Of a stretch of 22,428 nt of DNA, positions 8,327 to 15,495 are shown one piece after another. Both the position numbers and the translations under genes were made by a program. The notes beneath the pieces were generated by a model that was given only the letters and a program-made list of their open reading frames with translations, was not told the DNA's origin and did no database searches. The stretch comes from Desulfomicrobium sp. (GTDB lineage: Bacteria > Desulfobacterota > Desulfovibrionia > Desulfovibrionales > Desulfomicrobiaceae). The stretch is from the NCBI GenBank assembly GCA_003542385.1, contig DPKT01000032.1, forward strand, positions 1 to 22,428. Reading direction: 5' to 3'. Numbering within the stretch: the first letter of the stretch is position 1; every line of letters begins with the position of its first letter.

Positions 8327-8968
8327 TCAGTCGACGCCATGGCGGCCCATCGTCGCCGCCAACTTTTCGAAGCTGTCCGCGAGACGTTTCATGAAACTCT
8401 TGCGGCATCCGTCCCAATGCAGAGCGGCCCCGACGACAACGTCACAAATGACAGGAACCAGAACCCATTCGCCCTTGGGCAAGGATTTGCCGGTCCCCTG
8501 CAGAAAAACCGGAATTACAGGGGTAGCCGGATGCCGTCTGGCCAGGTGCGCAATCCCGGTCCTGAATTCGGCCATGCGCTCCGGCTCCCCCCTGGTGCCC
8601 TCGGGAAAGAAAATCAGGGTCTCCCCACCGGCTAGCGCCGCCGAGCAGGCGGCAAAGGGATCATCCCTGCACCCCTCGGGCAGACGCCTGAAGGGAATAA
8701 TGCCGATGACGTTCAGGACGAACCAGGCCAGCCACCTGTTTTTCAGGAAATAGTCCTGCGCGGCCACCGGACGCACTTTTCTCAGACTGGACAGGGGGAA
8801 CAGGGACATGAGGACCAGAGCGTCGAGGTGGCTGTTGTGATTGGCGACCACGATGGACGGGGAAGTTGCGTCGAGGCTCTGGCGGTTTCTGGTGTTCACC
8901 CCCATGATCAAAAAAATCAGGGGCCTGGCGAACAGGGTGAACCAAAGCAATCGAAGAATGCCTTTCAT
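8327..8968 (-). CDS. plsC: 1-acyl-sn-glycerol-3-phosphate acyltransferase family (PlsC-like)
   Basis: A 213-aa protein with one N-terminal hydrophobic stretch and both core acyltransferase motifs: NHNSHLD (residues 43-49, the HX4D catalytic pair) and FFPEGTRG (120-127, glycerol-phosphate binding). The family adds the sn-2 acyl chain to lysophosphatidate, making phosphatidate at the inner membrane. The gene begins 3 bp after the stop of the CDP-diglyceride synthase gene, so it is certainly coupled to it, although its own ribosome site is weak. E. coli ynbABCD lacks a gene in this position; here it supplies the substrate of the gene just upstream. A lipid-A or ornithine-lipid acyltransferase is a possible alternative within the same superfamily. 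Confidence 0.88.
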   Translation of the reverse strand: MKGILRLLWFTLFARPLIFLIMGVNTRNRQSLDATSPSIVVANHNSHLDALVLMSLFPLSSLRKVRPVAAQDYFLKNRWLAWFVLNVIGIIPFRRLPEGCRDDPFAACSAALAGGETLIFFPEGTRGEPERMAEFRTGIAHLARRHPATPVIPVFLQGTGKSLPKGEWVLVPVICDVVVGAALHWDGCRKSFMKRLADSFEKLAATMGRHGVD

Positions 8969-8971
8969 GTC

Positions 8972-9919
8972 TCAGTGATACGTGTAGTAGATGAAATGAA
9001 AGAAGATCGGGGCTGTGAAGGTCAGGCTGTCCACCCGATCCAGAATGCCGCCGTGACCGGGCAGCATGTTTCCCGTGTCCTTTATGCCGATGTCGCGCTT
9101 GATGGCCGAGACGCAGATGTCACCGAAAAAACCGGAAATGCCGATCAGCACTCCTGCCAGCAGCGCCTGCGACACCGCCATCGGGGTGAGGTATGGCCCG
9201 GCCAGGCCCGCCAACAGCGCCGTGGTGGCCACGCCGCCGATCAGACCCGCCCATGTCTTGTTCGGACTGACCGAAGGCACCACCTTGGCGTGACCAAACC
9301 CCTTGCCCCAGCAGAACTGTGCGATATCATTGGCTTCCGTCAGAATGACGAGGAGCAGAACCAGACTGACTCCGTAGTCGCCACCCTCTTCCGCGCCGTG
9401 AAGGGTGAGCAGAAAGGCCGCATGGCTCAGACTGAATACGGTGGTCATGAGGCCCCAATGCAGCGTTCCCACGGCCTTTAGAAACCCCTGCGTATCCCCG
9501 CGCAGCAGCATCCTGACGGGGAGCAGCAGGAAACAATAGACCGGAATGAAGATGATAAACATTCCGTACCAGGAGATATAGGCAAAATAATACTGGATCG
9601 GTATGGCGAGGTAAGCCCAGAAAAGGACTCTGTGGTCGGCCCTTCTGGTTGGGATGAACGTGAGATACTCTTTGAATGCCAGATAGGACACAATGCAGAA
9701 AAAACTGATCGCGGCCCCCCGTGAAACGGACAGGACTCCGAACAGCGGTAGCACGATGAGCCACCATGTTCTCGTGCGCACCAGCACTTCACTGCGTTGC
9801 CTCTCTTGGCCGGAGCGATGTGCCTCCTTCAGGGCCACACCAAGGGTGACCAGGGCCAGAACAGCAAGAGTCGAGAGCATGAAGAGTCTGGAAGGCGGCA
9901 ACGCGTGAAACGCGATCAT
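8972..9919 (-). CDS. ynbB: YnbB-like CDP-diglyceride synthase (phosphatidate cytidylyltransferase)
   Basis: A 315-aa integral membrane protein with about eight hydrophobic segments. The C-terminus carries the full CdsA signature at residues 271-298 (SAIKRDIGIKDTG followed by MLPGHGGILDRVDS), plus the preceding SPNKTWAG segment. The reaction is CTP + phosphatidate to CDP-diacylglycerol + PPi. This type, with an extended N-terminus, is the accessory CdsA paralogue found beside YnbA rather than the essential housekeeping copy. The start codon overlaps the stop of the preceding CDP-alcohol transferase in an ATGA arrangement. Its product is the expected donor for that neighbour. Confidence 0.9.
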   Translation of the reverse strand: MIAFHALPPSRLFMLSTLAVLALVTLGVALKEAHRSGQERQRSEVLVRTRTWWLIVLPLFGVLSVSRGAAISFFCIVSYLAFKEYLTFIPTRRADHRVLFWAYLAIPIQYYFAYISWYGMFIIFIPVYCFLLLPVRMLLRGDTQGFLKAVGTLHWGLMTTVFSLSHAAFLLTLHGAEEGGDYGVSLVLLLVILTEANDIAQFCWGKGFGHAKVVPSVSPNKTWAGLIGGVATTALLAGLAGPYLTPMAVSQALLAGVLIGISGFFGDICVSAIKRDIGIKDTGNMLPGHGGILDRVDSLTFTAPIFFHFIYYTYH

Positions 9920-10533
9920 GCCGCGCCTCCCTGCAAGGCCCTCCCGGCTCTCCGGAAAATCGTGAGGACCAGCAGCACCACAATCCCGGCCATCGCGACA
10001 TGAGGCCAGGCACCTCGCGGCACCCCGCTCGCAAGGGCCAGGGACAAAAGGCCAAAGGCCGCGGCGCGATCGCTCTTGCCCATGGGGCCGTCATATCGCC
10101 GACCGCCCCCGAACTGGACGCCGAGAATCCCGACCATCTCGCTGAGCGCCGCCAGCACCACGGCCATCACGACCAACGGCGCCGAGCACCCCGGCACCGC
10201 GGCCAGGGGCAGATACAGCGCCGCGTCGGAGACCACGTCGCCCAGTTCGTTCAGCATGACGCCCACATCGGACCCCATTCCGTGCTCCCGCGCCAGCATC
10301 CCGTCCAGCGCATTGAGGGCCATCCTCACGAACAAGGCGCACGGAAAGACCGCAAGGGCCCACCTTGCTCCTGAGGAAAGCCAGACAAGACTGCCCGCCG
10401 CCAAGGACAGAACCAAGGCCGCGACAGTGACCTGATTGGCAGTCACCCCGCGGGCCGCCAAAAATCGGCAGGCGGGACGGAGCATACTCTGAAATCGGGA
10501 TTTCAATGCATAGACGGTCATGGCAGAACTCAT
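9916..10533 (-). CDS. ynbA: YnbA-like CDP-alcohol phosphatidyltransferase
   Basis: A 205-aa inner-membrane protein with about six hydrophobic segments, first gene of the lipid operon. The family motif is present as NALDGMLAR-x8-GVMLNELGD (residues 74-99). The usual motif is DxxDGxxAR-x8-GxxxDxxxD, so the first and third Asp are Asn here (N74, N95), while D77 and D99 remain. From memory E. coli YnbA has the same Asn pattern, which would make it a subfamily trait rather than decay. The family joins an alcohol or sugar alcohol to a CDP-activated lipid with release of CMP. The alcohol is unknown (glycerol-3-P, inositol-P, serine or another). The start at 10533 is chosen over an internal ATG at 10521 because AGGGT lies 8 bp upstream. 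Confidence 0.87.
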   Translation of the reverse strand: MSSAMTVYALKSRFQSMLRPACRFLAARGVTANQVTVAALVLSLAAGSLVWLSSGARWALAVFPCALFVRMALNALDGMLAREHGMGSDVGVMLNELGDVVSDAALYLPLAAVPGCSAPLVVMAVVLAALSEMVGILGVQFGGGRRYDGPMGKSDRAAAFGLLSLALASGVPRGAWPHVAMAGIVVLLVLTIFRRAGRALQGGAA

Positions 10534-10870
10534 CGCCGACCCTACGCGCGAATACGCACAGTTCAGCTGGTTGTCATAAGCGGGAGAGACGATTCCGTCC
10601 CGTGCTTGCGTCGAGACAGTGCAAAGGAATTTCTCGAATCACAATCAGGATAACTGACTATTTTAAAAGAAGAATAGATAATATGTATTGCGGAATTGCA
10701 CTGAAGCGGCTGGGCAGTTCGTGTAGAAACACCCGGCCCCTGGAATTCATCAACATGGGTATCCATCCGACGCAACCGGTGTCGGATGAAGTAGGCATGG
10801 CCGAGAATCAGAAGACAAGACATGTATGATAAATATTGCATAATAAATTATAAAGACATATATATCATGC
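10534..10870. other. Divergent intergenic region between the lipid operon and hipBA
   Basis: 337 bp with no convincing gene; open frames here on both strands have no recognisable domain or ribosome site. The part nearest ynbA is GC-rich, and 10650-10695 is AT-rich and probably holds the operon promoter for the minus strand. On that strand TATTAT and TTTTAAAAT stretches occur, but no good -35/-10 pair. The right end (10820-10870) is very AT-rich and holds the hipBA promoter. Confidence 0.5.
10764..10788. repeat. Inverted repeat CATCCGAC-9-GTCGGATG
   Basis: Perfect 8-bp arms (10764-10771 and 10781-10788) around a 9-base loop, in the divergent intergenic region. No T-tract follows in either direction, so it is not an obvious terminator. 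A regulator-binding site is possible. Confidence 0.4.
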
Positions 10871-10873
10871 ATG
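10821..10873 (+). promoter_or_regulatory. hipBA promoter with flanking inverted-repeat operator
   Basis: A -35 TTGCAT (10836-10841) and -10 TATATA (10859-10864) are 17 bp apart, with AT-rich sequence between them. They are bracketed by an 11-bp inverted repeat with one mismatch: CATGTATGATA at 10821-10831 and TATCATGCATG at 10863-10873. The right arm touches the hipB start codon. HipB proteins typically bind paired TATCC/GGATA-like sites around their own promoter, so autorepression is expected. The predicted transcription start falls at or within 1-3 bases of the ATG. Confidence 0.55.
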
Positions 10874-11212
10874 TCCCCCAAAAAAACGTCCGCACACGAC
10901 CTTCCGGCCAACCCTGCCGCTAATCTTGAGCGCCTGGGGCACAACATTCGCGCCGCCCGCAAACTGCGCGGCCTGAGCATGCAGGATCTGGCCGAGCGCA
11001 CAATGACCACTCGCGAGACCATCCGCCGCCTGGAAAACGGACATCCCGGCGTGTCCCTCGGGGTGCTGGCCCATGTGCTGTGGGTCCTGCAGCTTGACGA
11101 CCAGCTTGGCACCATGGCCGCCCTGGAGTCAGATCCCGTGGGCAGATCCATGGCCGTGCGCAGACTGCCGCTACGCGTCGCAACGGGGAGGGATGATGAC
11201 CTCGACTTCTGA
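10871..11212 (+). CDS. hipB: HipB-like XRE-family antitoxin/regulator
   Basis: A 113-aa protein. Residues ~22-80 form a helix-turn-helix of the Cro/C1 type: LGHNIRAARKLRGLSMQDLAE, then TTRETIRRLENGHPGVSLGVL. The N-terminal ~18 residues and the C-terminal tail (SDPVGRSMAVRRLPLR) are not conserved DNA-binding sequence; the tail may contact HipA. HipB represses its own operon and neutralises the HipA kinase. The ATG at 10871 has no ribosome-binding site and lies only 6 bases after a TATATA box, which suggests a leaderless message. No later in-frame ATG precedes the helix-turn-helix. It overlaps hipA by 17 bp. Confidence 0.85.
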   Translation: MSPKKTSAHDLPANPAANLERLGHNIRAARKLRGLSMQDLAERTMTTRETIRRLENGHPGVSLGVLAHVLWVLQLDDQLGTMAALESDPVGRSMAVRRLPLRVATGRDDDLDF

Positions 11213-12440
11213 GCGGGCCGTGGTCTTCATCCGGCTGCCCGGCATGGACTACGTGCCTGCGGGGCTGCTCCGGCATGAGAACCGGGCATATTCCTTCCGC
11301 TACGGCCGCCGGTACCTGCAACGGCCGGACGCCATCCCCCTCGACCCGGCCAGGATGCCTCTGGCCGACATCGAGTTTTCCGTGAGCACCCTTTTCAGCG
11401 CCCTGCGCGACGCCGCCCCGGACCGCTGGGGCCGTAAAGTGCTGGGGCTCATGGCCGGCCGTGCTCCAGGGACGCTGAGCGAGTTCGAGGTCCTGACGGC
11501 GGCCCATCACCCGCAGCGCATGGGCGCCCTGGCCTTCGGCCCTACGCCTGATGGCCCAGCGTCCCTGGCTCCGTGGGCCACGGGCGAAGCATTCTGCATG
11601 GTGCCCGAGGACCTGGAGCGCGTGGCGGCCATCGTCGCCCGCGTCGACGAGTTCGAAGACGACGAGGACCTCGACGAATTACGGGACGGCTTGCCCGAAG
11701 ACGCTTTCCTTGCCGCCCTCGCCTCCAGCCTGTCCCTGGGCGGCGCCAGACCCAAGGCCATGGTCACCCTGGACGGGGCGTCGTGGATCGCCAAATTCTC
11801 CAAACGCGGGGACCCGTGGCGTGAACCCGTTGTCGAGCACGCGACCATGACCCTGGCCGCACGCTGCGGCATCACGGTCGCATCCACCCGACTGATGGAA
11901 CTGAACGGGCATTTCGTTCTGCTGGTCCAGCGATTCGACCGCCTGGAAGGCGACTCGCGGCACGTCATTTCCGGCTTCACGGTGACGGGGGCGGAGGAAG
12001 ACGGCGACTGGGGCAGCTATCAGAACCTGGCCGAGCAGGCCCGCAGGCTCGGCGACGCGCAGTCCGGCCCGGAGATATTCCGCCGCATGGCTTTCAACGC
12101 CCTGTGTTCGAACCGGGACGACCACCTGCGCAACCACGCCTTTTTCGTCTCCCGCAAAGCCATCGCCATGACCCCGGCCTATGATCTGGTGCCCTCCTCC
12201 ATCCGCTTCAGGCAATGGGATCTGTCCCTGCGCTGCGGCCTGGAAGGCCGCGCGGCCAAGCGGTCCAATATTCTGAGCGATGTCCGCCCCTTCGGGATCG
12301 ACGAGAGGGAGGCCAGGGGGATCTGGGAAGAAATGCGGGAAACGGCCGCAGGCTGGCGGAAGCATTTCGCCGCGTACGGCGTGACAAAGCGGGAGATGGA
12401 GGAACTCAGGCACCGTTTCGCTTTGGCGGATGGTGCATAA
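11196..12440 (+). CDS. hipA: HipA-family serine/threonine kinase toxin
   Basis: A 414-aa protein with the standard HipA layout: N-subdomain-1 (residues ~8-115), then the kinase core with the ATP-loop segment GGARPKAMV (182-190), the ATP lysine in WIAKF (K200), the catalytic loop NRDDHLRNH (306-314) and AYDLVP (328-333), the metal-binding counterpart of DFG. HipA kinases phosphorylate a tRNA synthetase (GltX in E. coli) and stop translation, giving tolerant cells. All catalytic residues are present. Two ATGs lie at 11193 and 11196; GGGAGG at 11186-11191 fits the second better. The start overlaps the hipB end, giving a coupled pair. Confidence 0.9.
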   Translation: MTSTSERAVVFIRLPGMDYVPAGLLRHENRAYSFRYGRRYLQRPDAIPLDPARMPLADIEFSVSTLFSALRDAAPDRWGRKVLGLMAGRAPGTLSEFEVLTAAHHPQRMGALAFGPTPDGPASLAPWATGEAFCMVPEDLERVAAIVARVDEFEDDEDLDELRDGLPEDAFLAALASSLSLGGARPKAMVTLDGASWIAKFSKRGDPWREPVVEHATMTLAARCGITVASTRLMELNGHFVLLVQRFDRLEGDSRHVISGFTVTGAEEDGDWGSYQNLAEQARRLGDAQSGPEIFRRMAFNALCSNRDDHLRNHAFFVSRKAIAMTPAYDLVPSSIRFRQWDLSLRCGLEGRAAKRSNILSDVRPFGIDEREARGIWEEMRETAAGWRKHFAAYGVTKREMEELRHRFALADGA

Positions 12441-12604
12441 ATCGTAAAACTTGACGATAAAAAATGAATTTTGATTTATTCTTCGCCATTAATGACGATT
12501 TATCAAATTCTGCTCGACGACAAGGTGATCATTCCCATCGATATCGGGACGCATGATCGGGTGTATTGGATTTGGATGGAATTGGATGAGTTATTGGATT
12601 TTGG

Positions 12605-12634
12605 GAAATTCAAGATTCAAGATGCGACCCCGCT
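12605..12634 (+). repeat. 30-bp dispersed repeat, copy 1
   Basis: Identical over 30 bp to 14207-14236. It contains the internal tandem ATTCAAG-ATTCAAG followed by ATGCGACCCCGCT. The second copy lies about 1.6 kb away in the same orientation, on the other side of the Fic gene. Confidence 0.85.
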
Positions 12635-12660
12635 ACCCCACGATCCACCGGCTAGAAGAT

Positions 12661-12686
12661 GCGTCAAAGGAAAACCCGACCCCTTT
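12661..12686 (+). repeat. CGTCAAAGGAA..GACCCC dispersed repeat, copy a
   Basis: Unit of the form CGTCAAAGGAA-5-GACCCC. Related copies occur at 14053-14077 (same strand), 17391-17413 (opposite strand, about 22 of 24 positions alike) and as a shorter core at 12788-12797. I recall similar units in deltaproteobacterial genomes; that is not proven here. Confidence 0.7.
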
Positions 12687-12787
12687 GCATTTGTGGATTC
12701 GGTCGCACGCCTAAATCACAACCGGGCAGGAGCGAAGTGTGCACCACAGGGTCGAGTAGCCGAGCGCCGAGACTACGCGGGCAGGTT

Positions 12788-12797
12788 CGTCAAAGGA
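12788..12797 (+). repeat. CGTCAAAGGA core, short copy
   Basis: CGTCAAAGGA preceded by GGGCAGGTT. The copy at 14055-14064 is preceded by GGCCAGATT, so the similarity extends about 20 bp. It lies upstream of the Fic gene while the other copy lies just downstream. Confidence 0.5.
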
Positions 12798-12912
12798 CGC
12801 CCCCTCTTGCCCATGACGAGCTTCGGTAACTGTTTTTTTTGAAAAGCACCCATTTGTAATCGTTTTTTGAGGCGCGAAAACGTTTTTGGAGGACCACCCC
12901 CGTTTTTCACAC

Positions 12913-12967
12913 AAATCGGATGGAATCGGATGGAAAAACGGATTGACAAAATGGATGAAATCGGATG
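12913..12967 (+). promoter_or_regulatory. Three ATCGGATG direct repeats and a TTGACA box at the Fic start
   Basis: ATCGGATG occurs at 12915-12922, 12925-12932 and 12960-12967; the first two are 10 bp apart (one helical turn). TTGACA lies at 12943-12948, between copies 2 and 3, with a weak -10 (TGTGTT) 17 bp on. If this is the real promoter, translation would start at the ATG at 12979 rather than 12955. Confidence 0.25.
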
Positions 12968-14028
12968 TGTTTTCGGACATGATCACGACGAAAAGCCTTT
13001 TCATCACACCTGAAATGCTCACCCTGACAGCCCAAATCGACGAGTTCAAAGGTGCGTGGCAGGCGCTGGGGTCGATAGCGCCGCAGCGGCTGTCCGCCCT
13101 GCGACGGGTAGCGACCATCGAAAGCGTGGGCTCTTCCACGCGCATCGAGGGCAGCGCCCTGTCCGACCGCGACGTGGAGAAGCTCTTGGCAAATCTCGCC
13201 ATAGGCTCCTTTGTCACGCGGGATGAGCAGGAAGTTGCCGGGTACGCGGAAACAATGGAACGGATTTTCGAATCCTTCGAGCATATCAGCCTGACGGAAA
13301 ACCATATCCGCCAGCTGCACCGGGATCTGCTGCTTCACAGCGACAAGGACGAAAGGCATCGCGGCAACTACAAGACGTCACCCAATAACGTGGCGGCCTT
13401 TGACGCAGAGGGAAAGCTGATCGGCATCGTCTTTGAGACGGCCACGCGCTTCGACACCCCGAGACGTATGCGCGAACTGCTGGACTGGACGCAGGCAACT
13501 CTGGGAACCCGGAGCCTGCACCCTCTTCTGGTCATCGGCATATTCACGGTGGTCTTCCTGGCCATCCATCCTTTTCAGGACGGCAACGGCAGGCTTTCGC
13601 GCATCCTCACAACGCTTTTGTTGCTGCGCTGCGGCTATGCCTATACGCCCTTCAGTTCCCTGGAAAGCGTGATCGAACAGAACAAGGAAGGCTACTACCT
13701 GGCCCTGCGCCAAACCCAGGCCACCCTGAACTCGGATGCGCCGGATTGGCAGCCATGGCTGACCTTCTTCCTGCGCGTTCTTCACACGCAGATGCAACGT
13801 CTGGCCGCCAAGATGGAAAGGGAACGCCTGCTGCAACACGCCCTGCCGGACCTGTCCCGACGCATAGTGGAACACGCCCGCGAACACGGTCGCGTAACGA
13901 TCAAGGAAATGACTCTCCTGACCGGAACCAGCAGAAATACGCTGAAAGAGCATTTCCAGAGGTTACTGGAGAATGGGATGCTGGAAAGGAATGGTCAGGG
14001 GCGGGGTGTGTGGTACAGGGTCAAGTAG
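12955..14028 (+). CDS. Fic-family protein (adenylyltransferase) with N-terminal inhibitory helix and C-terminal winged helix
   Basis: A 357-aa protein. The catalytic motif IHPFQDGNGRLSR (204-216) fits HPFx(D/E)GNGRxxR exactly. An inhibitory motif SSTRIEG (60-66, S/TxxxE-G) upstream of the core marks a class II, self-inhibited Fic protein. The last ~60 residues (RVTIKEMTLLTGTSRNTLKEHFQRL) form a winged-helix DNA-binding domain. Such proteins move AMP from ATP to a target hydroxyl and are often self-modifying or self-regulating. No separate antitoxin gene is needed with this layout. The start is uncertain: a TTG at 12886 or ATGs at 12955 and 12979 are possible and none has a good ribosome site. 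The gene is bracketed by dispersed repeats on both sides. Confidence 0.88.
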   Translation: MKSDVFSDMITTKSLFITPEMLTLTAQIDEFKGAWQALGSIAPQRLSALRRVATIESVGSSTRIEGSALSDRDVEKLLANLAIGSFVTRDEQEVAGYAETMERIFESFEHISLTENHIRQLHRDLLLHSDKDERHRGNYKTSPNNVAAFDAEGKLIGIVFETATRFDTPRRMRELLDWTQATLGTRSLHPLLVIGIFTVVFLAIHPFQDGNGRLSRILTTLLLLRCGYAYTPFSSLESVIEQNKEGYYLALRQTQATLNSDAPDWQPWLTFFLRVLHTQMQRLAAKMERERLLQHALPDLSRRIVEHAREHGRVTIKEMTLLTGTSRNTLKEHFQRLLENGMLERNGQGRGVWYRVK

Positions 14029-14052
14029 TGTGAACTGGCGCACGAGGCCAGA

Positions 14053-14077
14053 TTCGTCAAAGGAAGGCTTGACCCCA
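14053..14077 (+). repeat. CGTCAAAGGAA..GACCCC dispersed repeat, copy b
   Basis: Same orientation as the copy at 12661-12686, 25 bp after the Fic stop codon. The 30-bp repeat copy 2 follows about 130 bp further on, so both repeat types are found on each side of the Fic gene. Confidence 0.65.
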
Positions 14078-14206
14078 TACCCGTCTCTTGAACACATTCC
14101 AAGACATAACGTAAACGTCGACGACTAGGCACTAGACAGAGTTCACGGTCCATCCACGCCTCTTCCACCTTCACGGTCTGCCCGCAGTGACCACATGCCC
14201 GGCGTG

Positions 14207-14236
14207 GAAATTCAAGATTCAAGATGCGACCCCGCT
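14207..14236 (+). repeat. 30-bp dispersed repeat, copy 2 (forms the 3' end of the nuclease gene)
   Basis: Identical to 12605-12634. The stop codon and last five to six codons of the minus-strand nuclease gene (14219-15472) lie inside this repeat, so the repeat writes the end of that protein. Confidence 0.85.
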
Positions 14237-15472
14237 TGGCCTCGCTTGCGGTACGTCAAATGCCAGAACCGTGAGGAGCAACTCTCGGTTCTTGTCGTCC
14301 CTGTGCGCAAAGCAGTACCGAAACACGGTCTCAGCTGACCCAGGCAGTTCGCGCTTGAAGTTCGCGTGAGCCTTCGTCGTGATTGGAATAGCCGCAAGGA
14401 CCTTCGAGAAGTCCTTGTTTCGATTGAACACGATCACTGCCGTCTTGGTGTCGCGCCAAGAGGTGTAGCTGAGTAGTTGATCGATCGTGTCCGTCAGCAG
14501 CTTTGGGCCGGACCAGAACTTGCATTCTGCTATAAATATGTTGCGACCCTCGGAGCGCACAAGGATGTCGGTCTTGCCTTGATAGTTAAACGTCTCCCCT
14601 GTCGCCTGTCCTTCGTAGTGACCGTTGAGTTGCACTAGGAAGTGCGAACGGATGGATTCCTCGTCCATGCCAGCGAAGGCGGAAGGGCTACGCTCCATTA
14701 CCGCGACCATGTTCTGCAGGATGCTCAGGATATGCTCGTAGTCATCGACAGAGAGGACAGGCTCAGGCTTGTAGGGGGTAGAACTTGCAGCGTGAAGTGT
14801 CGGAGCAAGCTTTCTTCGTACCTCTTGCGCCAGATAGGTCGAAGCGTTGCTGGGTCGTTCCTTCATCTTGAAGCCTAGGCTACCAACAAGGTTGCGGTCA
14901 GCAAGTAGCTTTTGACGACGTGACTCAATAGTAGCTCGCGCTTTGGTGGGCAACTGAGCCTTTAGTCCCGCTGCGTTGGTACGCAACGTTGCGAGGTGGC
15001 TCTGAATCTCCTGAATGGTCCGATCAATCTGTTCTCTGACCTTCTCGGCATTCAGATCGGTACCGACGATTCGAAGCAGCAACGTTGAGCCGCGTACCTC
15101 CGCGCGAGGCGGGCTGCTTGTATATGCTGTAGGTTGAACCTTGAACGCCTCGGCGTCGCCGGTAAATGGGATCTCGACTTGGACCTCTGTACCCGACACG
15201 TGAAACGGCCTGCTGCGATCTCGAATGTATCTGTTGTGATCGCGGCTGACGTCGATCTGTGTCTCCTGCTGATCGACGACGATTTCGCTCGTGATTAGTT
15301 CTGGAACATTTACGCCGAACTTATGCTCAAGATAGCTGACTAGATCGTCGACTGACGTGTTCAGAAGGCGATTGCCGTCCAGCCCCTGAATCTCCTTCTG
15401 CATTTCCTGCAACTGGTGAGCTTCAACATCGAACCAACTGACATTCGAGAAGAGGTAGCCACGGTCTTGCAT
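14219..15472 (-). CDS. PD-(D/E)XK-type nuclease protein, C-terminal end altered by a repeat
   Basis: A 417-aa protein of no named family that I recognise. The C-terminal third has a nuclease-like core: GKTDILV (D302), IFIAECKFW (E316, K318) and QLLSY (Q332, Y336), i.e. D-x13-ExK plus a QxxxY helix, as in Mrr/RecB-like nucleases. Residues ~1-240 include a probable coiled coil around 135-190. A role in cutting invading DNA is plausible. The start at 15472 has GGGAGA 7 bp upstream; the frame to 15523 would run through the attC-like site. The start lies 23 bp after that site, as in an integron cassette. The last residues (SGVAS) come from the dispersed repeat, so the native C-terminus is probably lost; the catalytic core is intact. 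Confidence 0.7.
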   Translation of the reverse strand: MQDRGYLFSNVSWFDVEAHQLQEMQKEIQGLDGNRLLNTSVDDLVSYLEHKFGVNVPELITSEIVVDQQETQIDVSRDHNRYIRDRSRPFHVSGTEVQVEIPFTGDAEAFKVQPTAYTSSPPRAEVRGSTLLLRIVGTDLNAEKVREQIDRTIQEIQSHLATLRTNAAGLKAQLPTKARATIESRRQKLLADRNLVGSLGFKMKERPSNASTYLAQEVRRKLAPTLHAASSTPYKPEPVLSVDDYEHILSILQNMVAVMERSPSAFAGMDEESIRSHFLVQLNGHYEGQATGETFNYQGKTDILVRSEGRNIFIAECKFWSGPKLLTDTIDQLLSYTSWRDTKTAVIVFNRNKDFSKVLAAIPITTKAHANFKRELPGSAETVFRYCFAHRDDKNRELLLTVLAFDVPQARPSGVAS

Positions 15473-15495
15473 GCGTTCTCCCTGTGTTATGTGAT

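Larger units (their letters stand above)
12441..12954. other. Repeat-bearing intergenic region before the Fic gene
   Basis: About 510 bp with no gene I can support. It begins AT-rich (12445-12605), then carries dispersed repeat units at 12605-12634, 12661-12686 and 12788-12797. It ends with T-rich stretches (12833-12840, 12863-12868, 12883-12887) and three copies of ATCGGATG near the Fic start. A 123-aa frame at 12471-12842 runs through the repeats and has no domain. Confidence 0.5.

Noticed and set aside
10506..10841. Small open frames on both strands between the lipid operon and hipB
   Set aside because: No domain, no ribosome site, and they cover the region that must hold two promoters.
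12471..12842. 123-aa frame on the plus strand
   Set aside because: It reads through three dispersed repeat units and ends in a T-run; no domain is seen.
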